Shown piece by piece: positions 43,944 through 51,962 of a DNA stretch of 64,000 nt; the first letter of the stretch is position 1, and every line of letters starts with the position of its first letter. Position numbers and translations under genes: made by a program. Source of the stretch: Planctomycetota bacterium (GTDB lineage: Bacteria; Planctomycetota; UBA1135; GCA-002686595); NCBI GenBank assembly GCA_028278425.1, contig JANQEJ010000253.1, positions 1 through 64,000 of the forward strand, in the 5' to 3' direction. The notes beneath the pieces were generated by a model. That model saw only the letters and a list, made by a program, of their open reading frames with translations, had not been told where the DNA came from and did no database searches.

Positions 43944-44020
43944 GCGAAGTCCTCCTGTGCGGCCGATCGTAGCCCGGCCGGCGCGATCCCGCAGCCCGGA
44001 CGCAGCGCGAGCGGTTTCCC

Positions 44021-44473
44021 CTACATCTCGATCATCGAGAGCGGGACCGGCGATCCGGCGCCGACGATGAAGACGAGGTTGAGCTTCGTCGGCTCGAAGA
44101 GCTCCTCGGCCTGCAGCGTCGGTTGCAGGGCGGGGTCGGTCCCCTCCTGGCCCGGCGGAACGACGTGCGTGAAGATGCGCCCCAGGATCTGCGGCGGGTC
44201 GTCGTCGAGCCCGAGCTGGAGCAGGACGCTGAAGTTGCGCGCCGGGCTGTAGTACATCGGGTTGAACCCGGTCGGAACGATGTCTCCGAGCCCGTCGGGC
44301 GGAACGGCGTTCGAGGGGTCCGCTTCGCGGTGCGGAGGCGGCGGCGTCGTCACGACCGGGAAGGGCACCAGCGGCTCGGACGTCTGGTTGAAGATCCGGA
44401 TCGTGTAGTCGCCGGACGCGCACGACGAGAGCAGGAGAACGGCGAACGCAAACAGAGCGGAGGCGAGCTTCAT
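44021..44473 (-). CDS. Small lipoprotein
   Basis: The product has 150 residues. The lipoprotein signal has Cys in L-L-L-S-S-C-A at residue 18. The mature part is mixed beta with a Pro-rich stretch (VVTTPPPPHRE) and a final hydrophobic strand (LNLVFIVGAG). The layout T-I-R-I-F-N-Q-T-S-E-P-L-V-P resembles small lipoproteins with an immunoglobulin-like fold (spondin-N-like is one guess). AGGA is upstream of the ATG and TACCAT further up. It sits between the beta-helix gene and the divergent amidase gene. The function is unknown. Confidence 0.68.
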   Translation of the reverse strand: MKLASALFAFAVLLLSSCASGDYTIRIFNQTSEPLVPFPVVTTPPPPHREADPSNAVPPDGLGDIVPTGFNPMYYSPARNFSVLLQLGLDDDPPQILGRIFTHVVPPGQEGTDPALQPTLQAEELFEPTKLNLVFIVGAGSPVPLSMIEM

Positions 44474-44583
44474 GGCGGTCCTTTCGTGCGCCCGATGGTA
44501 CTTGCGCCGCAGAGCGGTCGCCTTCGTTTTCCCGTCCGGAAACACCGCGGAGCCCGTGCTGCGCGCGGCCGGTGCCCGCGAGG

Positions 44584-44589
44584 TAGGGT
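44584..44589 (+). promoter_or_regulatory. -10-like box TAGGGT for the 44596 start
   Basis: TAGGGT is six bases before the GTG of the amidase gene; no Shine-Dalgarno sequence is seen. Confidence 0.4.
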
Positions 44590-44595
44590 AGGGGC

Positions 44596-46116
44596 GTGCG
44601 CCGTCTCGCGATCCTCGTTCTGGCCGCCTTCGTCGCAACGCCCGCCGACGCGCAGACGCGCGAGCTCCTGCGCGCGGTCGGGCCCGACGGCGCCGAGGTG
44701 TGGTGGTCGAACCACGGCGGCCTCCTCGTCCGCGGCTGGCCGGCCGCACCCGGCGGGAGCGTCGTCCTCGGGCGCGGCTCCTACCCGCGCTTCGACGCGC
44801 TCGGGCGGCTCTGGTTCGAGCGCGCGCGCGACGACGGCCATCACCTGACCGCGCGAGAGCTCTTCGTGCTCGAGTCCGGCGCCGCCGCGCCGCGCTCGCC
44901 GCGTCCGGGCGAGCTTCCCCCCGACCGCGATCCACCGGCGCCCCCCGCCGCCGACGGGGGACTGCCGCGCATCTGCGTGGACCCCGGGCACGGCGGCTCG
45001 GACCCCGGCGCTCTGGGCTTCGGGTACGAGGAGGCGGACCTCGTCCTCGACATCGCGCTGAAGCTGGAGCAGCTCCTCGTCGACGACACGCTCGACCCCG
45101 CGGGGGGCGGCGCGTGGGACGTCCTCCTGACGCGCACCGACGACTCGACCGTCTCGCTCCAGGAGCGCGTCGACCTCGCCAACGCCTGGCCGGCGGACCG
45201 GTTCGTGTCCATCCACGCGAACGGCTTCGCGAGCCCGGCGGCGAACGGCACCGAGACGTATTGCTTCCAGGAGGGCACCACGGCGGCGAATCTCCGCGAT
45301 CGCGTGCACGAGGAGATGCTCGCCGCCTGGAGCCTCGCCGACCGCGGCACGAAGACGGCGGGGTTCTTCGTGCTGGTCAACACGACGATGCCCGCGTCGC
45401 TCTCGGAGACCGGCTTCGTCACGAGCCCGATCGACGTCCAGAAGCTCTCCGATCCCGCGGAGCGCCAGGCGATGGCCCTCGCGCACCTCTTCGGCATCCA
45501 GCGGCACTTCGGGATCGCGCCGTACGCGCCGGCCGGCTCCGCGCCCGACGGAACGCTCCAGGGCATCCTCTACGACGCCGCGCTCGGCAGCGGCGCGCCG
45601 ATCGCCGGCGGAACGGTCGCTTTGGCGGACGGAACCTTCGCGACGACGAGCGCGACCGGCTTCTTCGCCTTTCCGCTGGACTCGGGGACGTACGCCTTCG
45701 CCGCGACGGCGCCGGGGTTCGTCGCCGGCAGCGCGCAGGAGACCGTGACGACCGGCGTCATCTGGGAGAGCCTCGGGATCGTCGCCGGCGCCGTTCCCGC
45801 GCTGACCGTCGACCCGCTGCCCGCGGCGGGCGCGCCGATGACGCTGGCGGTCGACGGCGATCCGGGCACGCCGGCGCTCGCGTTCTTCAGCTCTGTTCCG
45901 GGCCTGCCGCTCCTCGACCTCGGCGGGCCGGGCGTCGTCTGGCCGTCGGCGACCGGGCTGGGCTTCGCGCCGCTCGGCGCCGTGCCGGGGAGCGGAACGC
46001 TCGCGGTGACGTTCGCGGCCCCGACCGCGCCCGGCCTGCGCTTGCAGCTTCAGGCGCTCGTCGTCGACGGCGGCGCCGCGCGCCTGAGCAACGGCGCCGC
46101 CTTCGAAGTGCGGTGA
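44596..46116 (+). CDS. Exported N-acetylmuramoyl-L-alanine amidase with C-terminal beta modules
   Basis: The protein has 506 residues and a signal peptide ending PADAQT. After an N-terminal beta region of about 100 residues comes the Amidase_3 zinc enzyme: V-D-P-G-H132-G-G-S-D-P-G, E-E-A-D-L with the second ligand Glu, and S-I-H-A-N-G with the third ligand His. It cleaves the bond between N-acetylmuramic acid and L-Ala in peptidoglycan. A carboxypeptidase-regulatory-like beta domain (about 330-390) and a tail module (LRLQLQALVVDGG, then LSNGAAF) follow. The stop overlaps the GTG of the lipid-kinase gene. The GTG start follows a TAGGGT box by six bases. Confidence 0.87.
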   Translation: MRRLAILVLAAFVATPADAQTRELLRAVGPDGAEVWWSNHGGLLVRGWPAAPGGSVVLGRGSYPRFDALGRLWFERARDDGHHLTARELFVLESGAAAPRSPRPGELPPDRDPPAPPAADGGLPRICVDPGHGGSDPGALGFGYEEADLVLDIALKLEQLLVDDTLDPAGGGAWDVLLTRTDDSTVSLQERVDLANAWPADRFVSIHANGFASPAANGTETYCFQEGTTAANLRDRVHEEMLAAWSLADRGTKTAGFFVLVNTTMPASLSETGFVTSPIDVQKLSDPAERQAMALAHLFGIQRHFGIAPYAPAGSAPDGTLQGILYDAALGSGAPIAGGTVALADGTFATTSATGFFAFPLDSGTYAFAATAPGFVAGSAQETVTTGVIWESLGIVAGAVPALTVDPLPAAGAPMTLAVDGDPGTPALAFFSSVPGLPLLDLGGPGVVWPSATGLGFAPLGAVPGSGTLAVTFAAPTAPGLRLQLQALVVDGGAARLSNGAAFEVR

Positions 46117-46988
46117 AGCTCGTCCTCGTCGCCAACCCGCGCGCGGGTGCCGGCCGCGCGCCGGCCGCGGCGGAGCGAGCCTGCGTGCGCCTTCGATCCG
46201 CGGGGTTCGAGGTCGCCGTGCGCTCGACGGAGTCGGCGGGTCACGCCCGCGCGATGGCGAAGGGCGGCGACTTCGCGGACGCCGTGCCCGTCGCGGTCGG
46301 CGGCGACGGAACGCTGCACGAGCTGGTGGACGGCCTGCTCGGGCGCGACGACGGCGTTCCGACCGTGGCGGTCTTTCCGTGCGGCGCGGGCAACTCGCTG
46401 GCGCGCGACCTCGGGCTCGCGGGCGTCGACGACGCGGTCGCGCGGCTCGTCGCCGGCGCCGAGCGTTCGATCGACGTCGCGCGCGTGCGCGTCGACGGCC
46501 GGACCCTGCACGCGCTCAACCTCGTCGGTTGGGGCGCCGTGGCGCGGATCAACCGCCGCGCGGAGCGCATGCGCTGGGCGCGCGGGCTGCGCTACACGCT
46601 GGCGAGCGTCGTCGAGCTCCTGAGACCGCGCCTGCGGGACTCCGGCGCTCGCGTCGACGGAGCTCGCGACGGGCGAGAGCTCCTCGGCGCCCTGTGCATC
46701 AGCGCGCACGTCGGCAACGGCATCCCGCTGGCCCCGGCGGCGCGGCTCGACGACGGCGAGCTCGACCTCGTCCGGATCCACCGCGCGTTCCGGCCGCGCC
46801 TGGCGTGGTTGCTGGCCGCCGCCTATCGCGGCGCGCACGTCGGCTCCCCCCTGGTTTCGATCCGGCGAGTGTCTTCCTTGCGCCTCGACCTCGATCCGGG
46901 TGAGTGGATCAACGTGGACGGCGAGAACCGGCCCGCCCGCGCCGTCGAGGTCGAGGTTCGCCCGGCGGCGCTGCGCGTGCTGGCGTAG
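46113..46988 (+). CDS. Diacylglycerol/lipid kinase-family protein
   Basis: The protein has 291 residues. It begins V-L-V-A-N-P-R-A-G-A-G-R, the DAGK N-terminal signature. The nucleotide loop G-G-D-G-T-L-H-E is at 63-70, and C-G-A-G-N-S-L-A-R-D matches the G-T-x-N-D/S-x-A-R motif. The C-terminal part has G-I-P-L-A-P-A-A-R-L-D-D-G-E-L-D, the metal-site region of DgkB/YegS-type kinases, and ends V-D-G-E. It should phosphorylate a lipid alcohol such as diacylglycerol or a sphingoid base with ATP. The GTG start overlaps the amidase stop (GTGA), linking envelope lipid recycling with wall turnover, which is inference from context. Confidence 0.88.
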   Translation: MKLVLVANPRAGAGRAPAAAERACVRLRSAGFEVAVRSTESAGHARAMAKGGDFADAVPVAVGGDGTLHELVDGLLGRDDGVPTVAVFPCGAGNSLARDLGLAGVDDAVARLVAGAERSIDVARVRVDGRTLHALNLVGWGAVARINRRAERMRWARGLRYTLASVVELLRPRLRDSGARVDGARDGRELLGALCISAHVGNGIPLAPAARLDDGELDLVRIHRAFRPRLAWLLAAAYRGAHVGSPLVSIRRVSSLRLDLDPGEWINVDGENRPARAVEVEVRPAALRVLA

Positions 46989-46993
46989 TTGTT

Positions 46994-46999
46994 TAGGAT
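46994..46999 (+). promoter_or_regulatory. -10-like box TAGGAT for the 47007 start
   Basis: TAGGAT lies seven bases before the ATG of the M18 gene, which has no Shine-Dalgarno sequence. Confidence 0.45.
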
Positions 47000-47006
47000 C
47001 CCGGCC

Positions 47007-48293
47007 ATGGCCAACACCGCGGCGCGCGAGCTCATCGGCTTCATCGACGCCTCCCCTTCGCCGTTCCACGCGTGCGCCGAGGCGGCGCGGCGGCTGAAGG
47101 CGGCCGGCTTCCAAGAGCTGGACGAGCTCGACACCTGGAACCTGAGCGAGGGCGGCTACTTCGTCGTGCGCGGCGGCAGCCTCGTCGCCTGGACGCTCTT
47201 CCCCGACACGGCGCCCTGGCGCGGCTTCCGCATCGCCGGCGCGCACACCGATTCGCCCAACCTGCGCGTCAAGCCGCGGCCCGACACCGGGGCCGCCGGG
47301 TTCCGCCAGCTCGGCGTCGAGGTCTACGGCGGCGTGCTGCTCAACTCGTGGCTCGACCGCGACCTAGGCCTCTGCGGCCGCGCGTTCGTGCGCGGCGCCC
47401 ACGGTCCTGAGGAGCGCCTCTTCAAGGTCGACCGGGCGCTCTTGCGCGTTCCGCAGCTCGCGATCCACCTCCACCGGGAGATCAACACCGAGGGGCTCTT
47501 GCTGAACAAGCAGAAGCACATGGCGCCGGTGTGGGGACTCAAGAACGGCGACGAGGGCGGGTTCCGCGGCTTCCTCGGCGAGACGCTCGGCGTGGAGACG
47601 GACGACGTCCTGAGCTGGGACGCGATGTGCCACGACACGAACCCCTCGGCGCTCGCCGGCGTCGACGAGGAGTTCGTCAGCGCTCCGCGGCTCGACAACC
47701 TCTGCTCGTGCTTCAACGCGCTCGAGGCGCTGATCGTCGTCGCGGGCGCGGAACCGGCCGCGCGAATCCCCGTCGTGTGCCTCTTCGACCACGAGGAGGT
47801 CGGCAGCGGTTCCTCCCGCGGCGCGGACAGCTCGATCCTGAAGGACCTGCTCGAGCGCACCGTGCTCGCCCGCGGCGGGACGCGCGAGGACTTCCACCGC
47901 GCACTGGCCGACTCCGCCTGCGTGTCCGCCGACATGGCGCACGGCACGCACCCGAACTACGTCGACAAGCACGAGCCCGACCACCACCTGTTCCTGAACG
48001 CCGGTCCGGTGATCAAGATCAACACCAACCTGCGGTACGCCAGCGACGGCGAGACCGAGGCGCTCTTCCAGGACGCCTGCGAGCGTGCCGACGTGCCGTT
48101 CCAGAAGTGGGTCAACCGCACCGATCTCGCCTGCGGGTCGACGATCGGGCCGCTGACGGCGGCCAAGCTCGGGATTCGGACGGTGGACGTGGGCTGCCCG
48201 CAGCTCGCGATGCACTCGATCCGCGAGCTCTGCGGGTCGAAGGACCCGGAGTACATGACGCGGGCCCTGGCCGCCTTCTTCGCGCCGCGGTAG
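47007..48293 (+). CDS. apeB: M18-family (aspartyl) aminopeptidase
   Basis: The protein has 428 residues, the family length. It opens with E-L-I-G-F-I-D-A-S-P-S-P-F-H-A, typical of M18. Zinc-site motifs are A-G-A-H-T-D-S-P (first His), D-H-E-E-V-G-S (catalytic and metal Glu pair), A-D-M-A-H-G-T-H-P-N, and the final G-C-P-Q-L-A-M-H-S-I-R-E. It releases acidic N-terminal residues from peptides in the cytoplasm and forms dodecamers in characterised members. The ATG at 47007 follows a TAGGAT box by seven bases; a TTG 18 bases earlier is less likely. The gene tail (FFAPR and stop) reappears as a remnant at 49643, upstream of the second beta-helix gene. Confidence 0.92.
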   Translation: MANTAARELIGFIDASPSPFHACAEAARRLKAAGFQELDELDTWNLSEGGYFVVRGGSLVAWTLFPDTAPWRGFRIAGAHTDSPNLRVKPRPDTGAAGFRQLGVEVYGGVLLNSWLDRDLGLCGRAFVRGAHGPEERLFKVDRALLRVPQLAIHLHREINTEGLLLNKQKHMAPVWGLKNGDEGGFRGFLGETLGVETDDVLSWDAMCHDTNPSALAGVDEEFVSAPRLDNLCSCFNALEALIVVAGAEPAARIPVVCLFDHEEVGSGSSRGADSSILKDLLERTVLARGGTREDFHRALADSACVSADMAHGTHPNYVDKHEPDHHLFLNAGPVIKINTNLRYASDGETEALFQDACERADVPFQKWVNRTDLACGSTIGPLTAAKLGIRTVDVGCPQLAMHSIRELCGSKDPEYMTRALAAFFAPR

Positions 48294-48320
48294 CTTCGGG
48301 AGCGAAGGGAGGGGATGCGC

Positions 48321-49625
48321 ATGAAGCTCCTCGTGTCCACGGTTCTCGTCCTCCTCGCGACGCCGTCCTCTGCGGCGATCCTGACCGTCGGCCCGCCCGG
48401 CAGCGGTGCGCAGTTCGAGCAGATCAACGCCGCCATCGCCGCGGCGCAGCCGAACGACACGATCCTGGTGCAGCCCGGAACGTATGCGCCGTTCCTCGTC
48501 GACAAGCCGGTGCGGGTGATCGGCGACGGGACCGGCGACGTGATCGTCCAGACCGCGATCAGCACGGGCATCACGGTGGACGCGATCGGACCCGGCGAAG
48601 AAGTGGTCCTCTCCGGCCTCGAAGTGCAGGCGACACCGGTTTGCTCGGGAACGATCGCATCGATCCTCGTGCGCGCGAGCGCGGGCACCGTGGTCCTGCA
48701 CGACGTGCTGGTCGATCACCCCGCGTCGCAGGTCGGCCTCCTCGTCCTCGGCAGCGACCGCGTGCTGCTCCTCTCGTCGCGGATCCTCGACGCAGGCCTG
48801 GACTGCACGGGCATGGGGCTCGGGGCGGTGACCGCGGCTTCCTCCGAGCTCTGGATCGCGGACAGCGAGATCTCCGGGCTGCAACCGTTCAGCCCCTTCG
48901 GCATCCCCCTGCCCGGACGCCACGGCGTCGAGGTCGCCGACTCCACGCTTCACGTCTGGCGCTCGAAGATCCGCGGGGGCGACGCCGAGCCCGGCTTCAC
49001 GTCGAGCTCGATCACACCCGACGGCGGGGCGGGCATCGACGCGACGGACTCGACGGTGAACCTGTACGGCGGATCGGTGGACGACGAGATCCGCGGCGGC
49101 GACGGGGACGTCTCGCTCTCGCTCGTCGTCGGCGAAGGCGGACCCGGCGTCGCCCTCCAAGCCGGCTCGAGCGCGCGCATCCAACAGGACCTCACCGTAG
49201 TCGGCGGGCTCGACGGCAACGGAGCGGTCCAGGCTCCGGCGGTCGACGCGGACGGGACGTCGGCGGCAACGTTCGAGTCGCGGATCTTCCCGACCCTGGC
49301 ATCCGTCTTCCCGCAGATCGGCACCGGCGGAATCGTCGCGTTGGTGCTCGAGGGTACGCCGCTCGCGCCGCAGGTCCTCGTCGTCGACTTCCAGACCGGA
49401 CCCACGCTCACGCTCCCCGGAACGGACGGGATGGGCTATCTCGATCCGTCGACGGCCGTGCAGCTCGAGCTCCTGACGATCAGCCCCACCGGAACCACCG
49501 TGCTCATGTTGCCCGTGCCGCCGAATCCGGCGCTCGTCGGCGCGACGGCCTTTTTGCAGTCGCTCGAGGCGAGCGGGGGCCAGGTCGTCTTCGGCAACCC
49601 GGCGCTCGTGACCGTGACGCAGTAG
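48321..49625 (+). CDS. Secreted beta-helix protein, copy 1 of a tandem pair
   Basis: The protein has 434 residues. I prefer the ATG at 48321 to the one at 48315 because AGGAGGGG then has normal spacing and the copy at 49684 begins at the same place. A signal peptide (ending PSSAA) is followed by I-L-T-V-G-P-P-G-S-G-A-Q-F-E-Q-I-N-A-A-I-A-A-A, the entry of NosD/pectate-lyase-like beta-helices, then helix turns (VQPGTYAPFLVDKPVRV, then GDGTGDVIV). The C-terminal 80 residues (PNPALVGATAFLQSLEASGG, NPALVTVT) are nearly the same as those of copy 2. No catalytic site is visible. It is probably a surface glycan-binding or structural protein. Confidence 0.78.
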   Translation: MKLLVSTVLVLLATPSSAAILTVGPPGSGAQFEQINAAIAAAQPNDTILVQPGTYAPFLVDKPVRVIGDGTGDVIVQTAISTGITVDAIGPGEEVVLSGLEVQATPVCSGTIASILVRASAGTVVLHDVLVDHPASQVGLLVLGSDRVLLLSSRILDAGLDCTGMGLGAVTAASSELWIADSEISGLQPFSPFGIPLPGRHGVEVADSTLHVWRSKIRGGDAEPGFTSSSITPDGGAGIDATDSTVNLYGGSVDDEIRGGDGDVSLSLVVGEGGPGVALQAGSSARIQQDLTVVGGLDGNGAVQAPAVDADGTSAATFESRIFPTLASVFPQIGTGGIVALVLEGTPLAPQVLVVDFQTGPTLTLPGTDGMGYLDPSTAVQLELLTISPTGTTVLMLPVPPNPALVGATAFLQSLEASGGQVVFGNPALVTVTQ

Positions 49626-49642
49626 AGTCCCTGTCGGCATCT

Positions 49643-49683
49643 TTCGCCCCGCGGTAGGCTGGACGGCAAAGGAGGGGACGCGC
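49643..49683 (+). repeat. Duplication scar: remnant of the M18 gene tail and upstream region
   Basis: Bases 49643-49657 read TTCGCCCCGCGGTAG and match the M18 gene end at 48279-48293 (TTCGCGCCGCGGTAG) except for one base. The following 26 bases (with AAAGGAGGGGACGCGC) match the bases before copy 1. The tandem duplication therefore began inside the M18 gene end and carried the ribosome site with it. Confidence 0.75.
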
Positions 49684-50979
49684 ATGAAGCTCCTCACGAC
49701 CTTGGCTCTGGTCCTGCTCTGCGCGCCGACCGCCGCGGCGGTCCTCACCGTGGGGCCGCCGGGCAGCGGCGCGCAGTTCACCGACATCCAGGACGCCGTC
49801 GACGCGGCCGCGCCGAACGACGTGATCCTCGTGCAGCCCGGCACCTACGGGCCAGTGACGGTGACCAAGCCGGTTCGCATCGAAGGCGACGGGACCGGAG
49901 ACGTGATCGTCGCGGTCGCGGTAGGTGTGGCACTCGTGGTGGAGTCGATCGGTCCCGGCGAAGAGGTCGTCATCTCCTCCGTCGAGGTGCAGGCGAACCC
50001 GCTGAGCTTCAACCCTTTCCCCGCGTCCATTCTGGTGCGCAACAACCAGGGCACCGTCGTCCTCCGCGGCATCCGCGTCGACCATCCGAGCTCAGAGATC
50101 GGCGTCGAGATCATCCGGAGCGATCGGGTGCTGCTCCTCTTCTCGGAGATCCTGGAAGCGGGCACCCGGAATGGCGCGACCGTGGGGGGAGCGGTGGTCG
50201 CCGTGCTGTCCGAGGTCTGGATCGCAGGCTGCGAGATCACGGGGGGGTCGCTGCTGACCCCCTTCAACGAGCCCGGGCGTCCCGGCGTGCAGGTGGCGAG
50301 CTCCGCGCTCCACGTCTGGCGCTCTACGGTCCGGGGCGGCGACGCTCTGGGCGGCCTTCCGGACCCCTTTGCCGCAGCCGCGGGTGGGAGCGGCGTCGAC
50401 GCTCAGGACTCGACCGTCGTCCTCTACGGCGGTCCGCCCGGTGACCACGTCCGCGGCGGCCAAGGTGCCGTCTCCTACTTCGGCGCGAACGGCGCCGGCG
50501 GTCCGGGCGTCGACCTGCGTAACTCGAGCGCGCGGATCCAGCAGGACGTCTCGATCGGCGGCGGGTTCGACGGGCTCGGGACGACGCAGGCGCCGGCGGT
50601 GCAGCTCGACGCGACGTCGACCAGCACGACCGAGACACGGATCTTCCCGACGCTGATCGCCTTTCCGCACGCCGTCGTCGGCGGCGGCGTGCTGCTGGGG
50701 GCGGACGGCACTCCGTTCGGAACGCAGACGGTCTTCGCCTCCCTCGACACCGGGCCGACGACCACGCTTCCGGGCGTCGAGGCCATGGGCGTACTGAACC
50801 CGGTATCGGTGGTGGCGCTCACGACGTACACGCTCTCGTTCACGGGGAACCAGAACCTCGTGTTCCTGGTGCCGCCGGACCCGGCGTTCCTCGGGGCGAC
50901 GCTGTTCTTCCAGGCGGTCGAGGCGAGCGGGGGCGAGCTCGCGTTTTCGAACCCGGCGCTCGTGACCGTGACGCTGTAA
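49684..50979 (+). CDS. Secreted beta-helix protein, copy 2 of a tandem pair
   Basis: The protein has 431 residues, paralogous to the 48321 product from end to end: same signal-peptide region, same entry (L-T-V-G-P-P-G-S-G-A-Q-F), same V-Q-P-G-T-Y-G-P and G-D-G-T-G-D-V-I-V turns, same closing PDPAFLGATLFFQAVEASGG and NPALVTVT. Divergence is greater in the middle turns (about 130-260), where ligand contacts of beta-helices usually lie. GGAGGGG precedes the ATG. Its upstream region carries the duplication scar. A convergent flavoprotein gene ends 12 bases beyond. The function is unknown. Confidence 0.78.
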   Translation: MKLLTTLALVLLCAPTAAAVLTVGPPGSGAQFTDIQDAVDAAAPNDVILVQPGTYGPVTVTKPVRIEGDGTGDVIVAVAVGVALVVESIGPGEEVVISSVEVQANPLSFNPFPASILVRNNQGTVVLRGIRVDHPSSEIGVEIIRSDRVLLLFSEILEAGTRNGATVGGAVVAVLSEVWIAGCEITGGSLLTPFNEPGRPGVQVASSALHVWRSTVRGGDALGGLPDPFAAAAGGSGVDAQDSTVVLYGGPPGDHVRGGQGAVSYFGANGAGGPGVDLRNSSARIQQDVSIGGGFDGLGTTQAPAVQLDATSTSTTETRIFPTLIAFPHAVVGGGVLLGADGTPFGTQTVFASLDTGPTTTLPGVEAMGVLNPVSVVALTTYTLSFTGNQNLVFLVPPDPAFLGATLFFQAVEASGGELAFSNPALVTVTL

Positions 50980-50990
50980 AGAGCTTCGCG

Positions 50991-51962
50991 CTACCCGCCG
51001 ACCAGCGCGAGCACGTCGAGCGCGCAGCCGTACGCGAGCGTGAACCCGGACCCTCCGTGGCCGTAATCGTGCACGACGCGGCCCTCGCGCTCGACGCGCA
51101 CGGTGCTCCGCACCGGCCGCCAACCCGCCTTCGGGACGGCGTTTCGGGGCTCCAGACCGACGCGGCGGGCGCGCGCGATGATCGCTTCGGTGAGCTCGTC
51201 CCGCGCAGCCGGCGGCTCGGCCGCGTTCCATTCTTCGGGACCGCCCGCCGCGAGGTTGCAGCCGCCGACGACGTAGCCGCGCTCCGGACCGCGGTCGATC
51301 GTGTAGAAGAGGTCGCCTTCGTCGCGGTCGTCGACCAGGACGCAGCCGCGCGGCAGCCCGCCCGCCTCGGCGTGCAGCACCTGCCCCAGCGTGGGATGAA
51401 GCTCGGGATCGGCGGTGAGCGCGCCCGCGCGCGCGCCGGTGCAGTTCACGACGACGTCGCCCGGAAGCGCGCCGAGGTCGTCGACGCGCCGTTCCTCGAG
51501 CGCGACGCTGCTCCGAAGCCATTCGAGGTGCGCGTGCGGATCGACGACCGGCGCGAGGAACCTCCACGCGCCAAGCGGGCTCCCGCGTCGCCGCAGCGCG
51601 TCCGGGATTCGATCGCCCGGCTCGAAGACCGGCCTCGCCGCGGCTGGAAGGGCTGACGTCCAGTGGGGCGGGGCCTCGTCGTCCGCGGCCGCGAAGATCG
51701 GCGCGAGCTCGAGGACGCCGGCTTGCGGCGTGGAACGGTGCAACCCCTCGAGCCACGTGTACGTCGCTCGCGCCCAGCGATCCACCGCGGCGCGCGGTTC
51801 GGCCAGGTAGGGGAACCAGACCGCCCCCGCCGCGCCCGAGCTCTGGCGCTCGCCCGGAGCATCGGCGACGACGCGAACGCGATGGCCCGCTCCGGCGAGC
51901 ACGTGGGCCGCCGTCAAGCCGACGACGCCGGCGCCGACGACGGTGACGTCCTTCCCGCTCAG
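50991..51962 (-). CDS. FAD-dependent D-amino-acid-oxidase-family protein
   Basis: The protein has about 323 residues. The N-terminal dinucleotide fold D-V-T-V-V-G-A-G-V-V-G-L begins almost at the proposed start. Near the C-terminus V-V-H-D-Y-G-H-G-G-S-G-F-T-L-A-Y-G matches the D-amino-acid oxidase signature, and E-R-G-Y-V-V-G-G precedes it. The enzyme would oxidise a D-amino acid or similar amine with FAD. No ATG, GTG or TTG lies before the FAD motif; the only candidate is a CTG at 51962 whose TGA part is the stop of top6A, so non-canonical or coupled initiation is implied. It is the last gene of the mqnA-top6 operon. Confidence 0.82.
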   Translation of the reverse strand: MSGKDVTVVGAGVVGLTAAHVLAGAGHRVRVVADAPGERQSSGAAGAVWFPYLAEPRAAVDRWARATYTWLEGLHRSTPQAGVLELAPIFAAADDEAPPHWTSALPAAARPVFEPGDRIPDALRRRGSPLGAWRFLAPVVDPHAHLEWLRSSVALEERRVDDLGALPGDVVVNCTGARAGALTADPELHPTLGQVLHAEAGGLPRGCVLVDDRDEGDLFYTIDRGPERGYVVGGCNLAAGGPEEWNAAEPPAARDELTEAIIARARRVGLEPRNAVPKAGWRPVRSTVRVEREGRVVHDYGHGGSGFTLAYGCALDVLALVGG

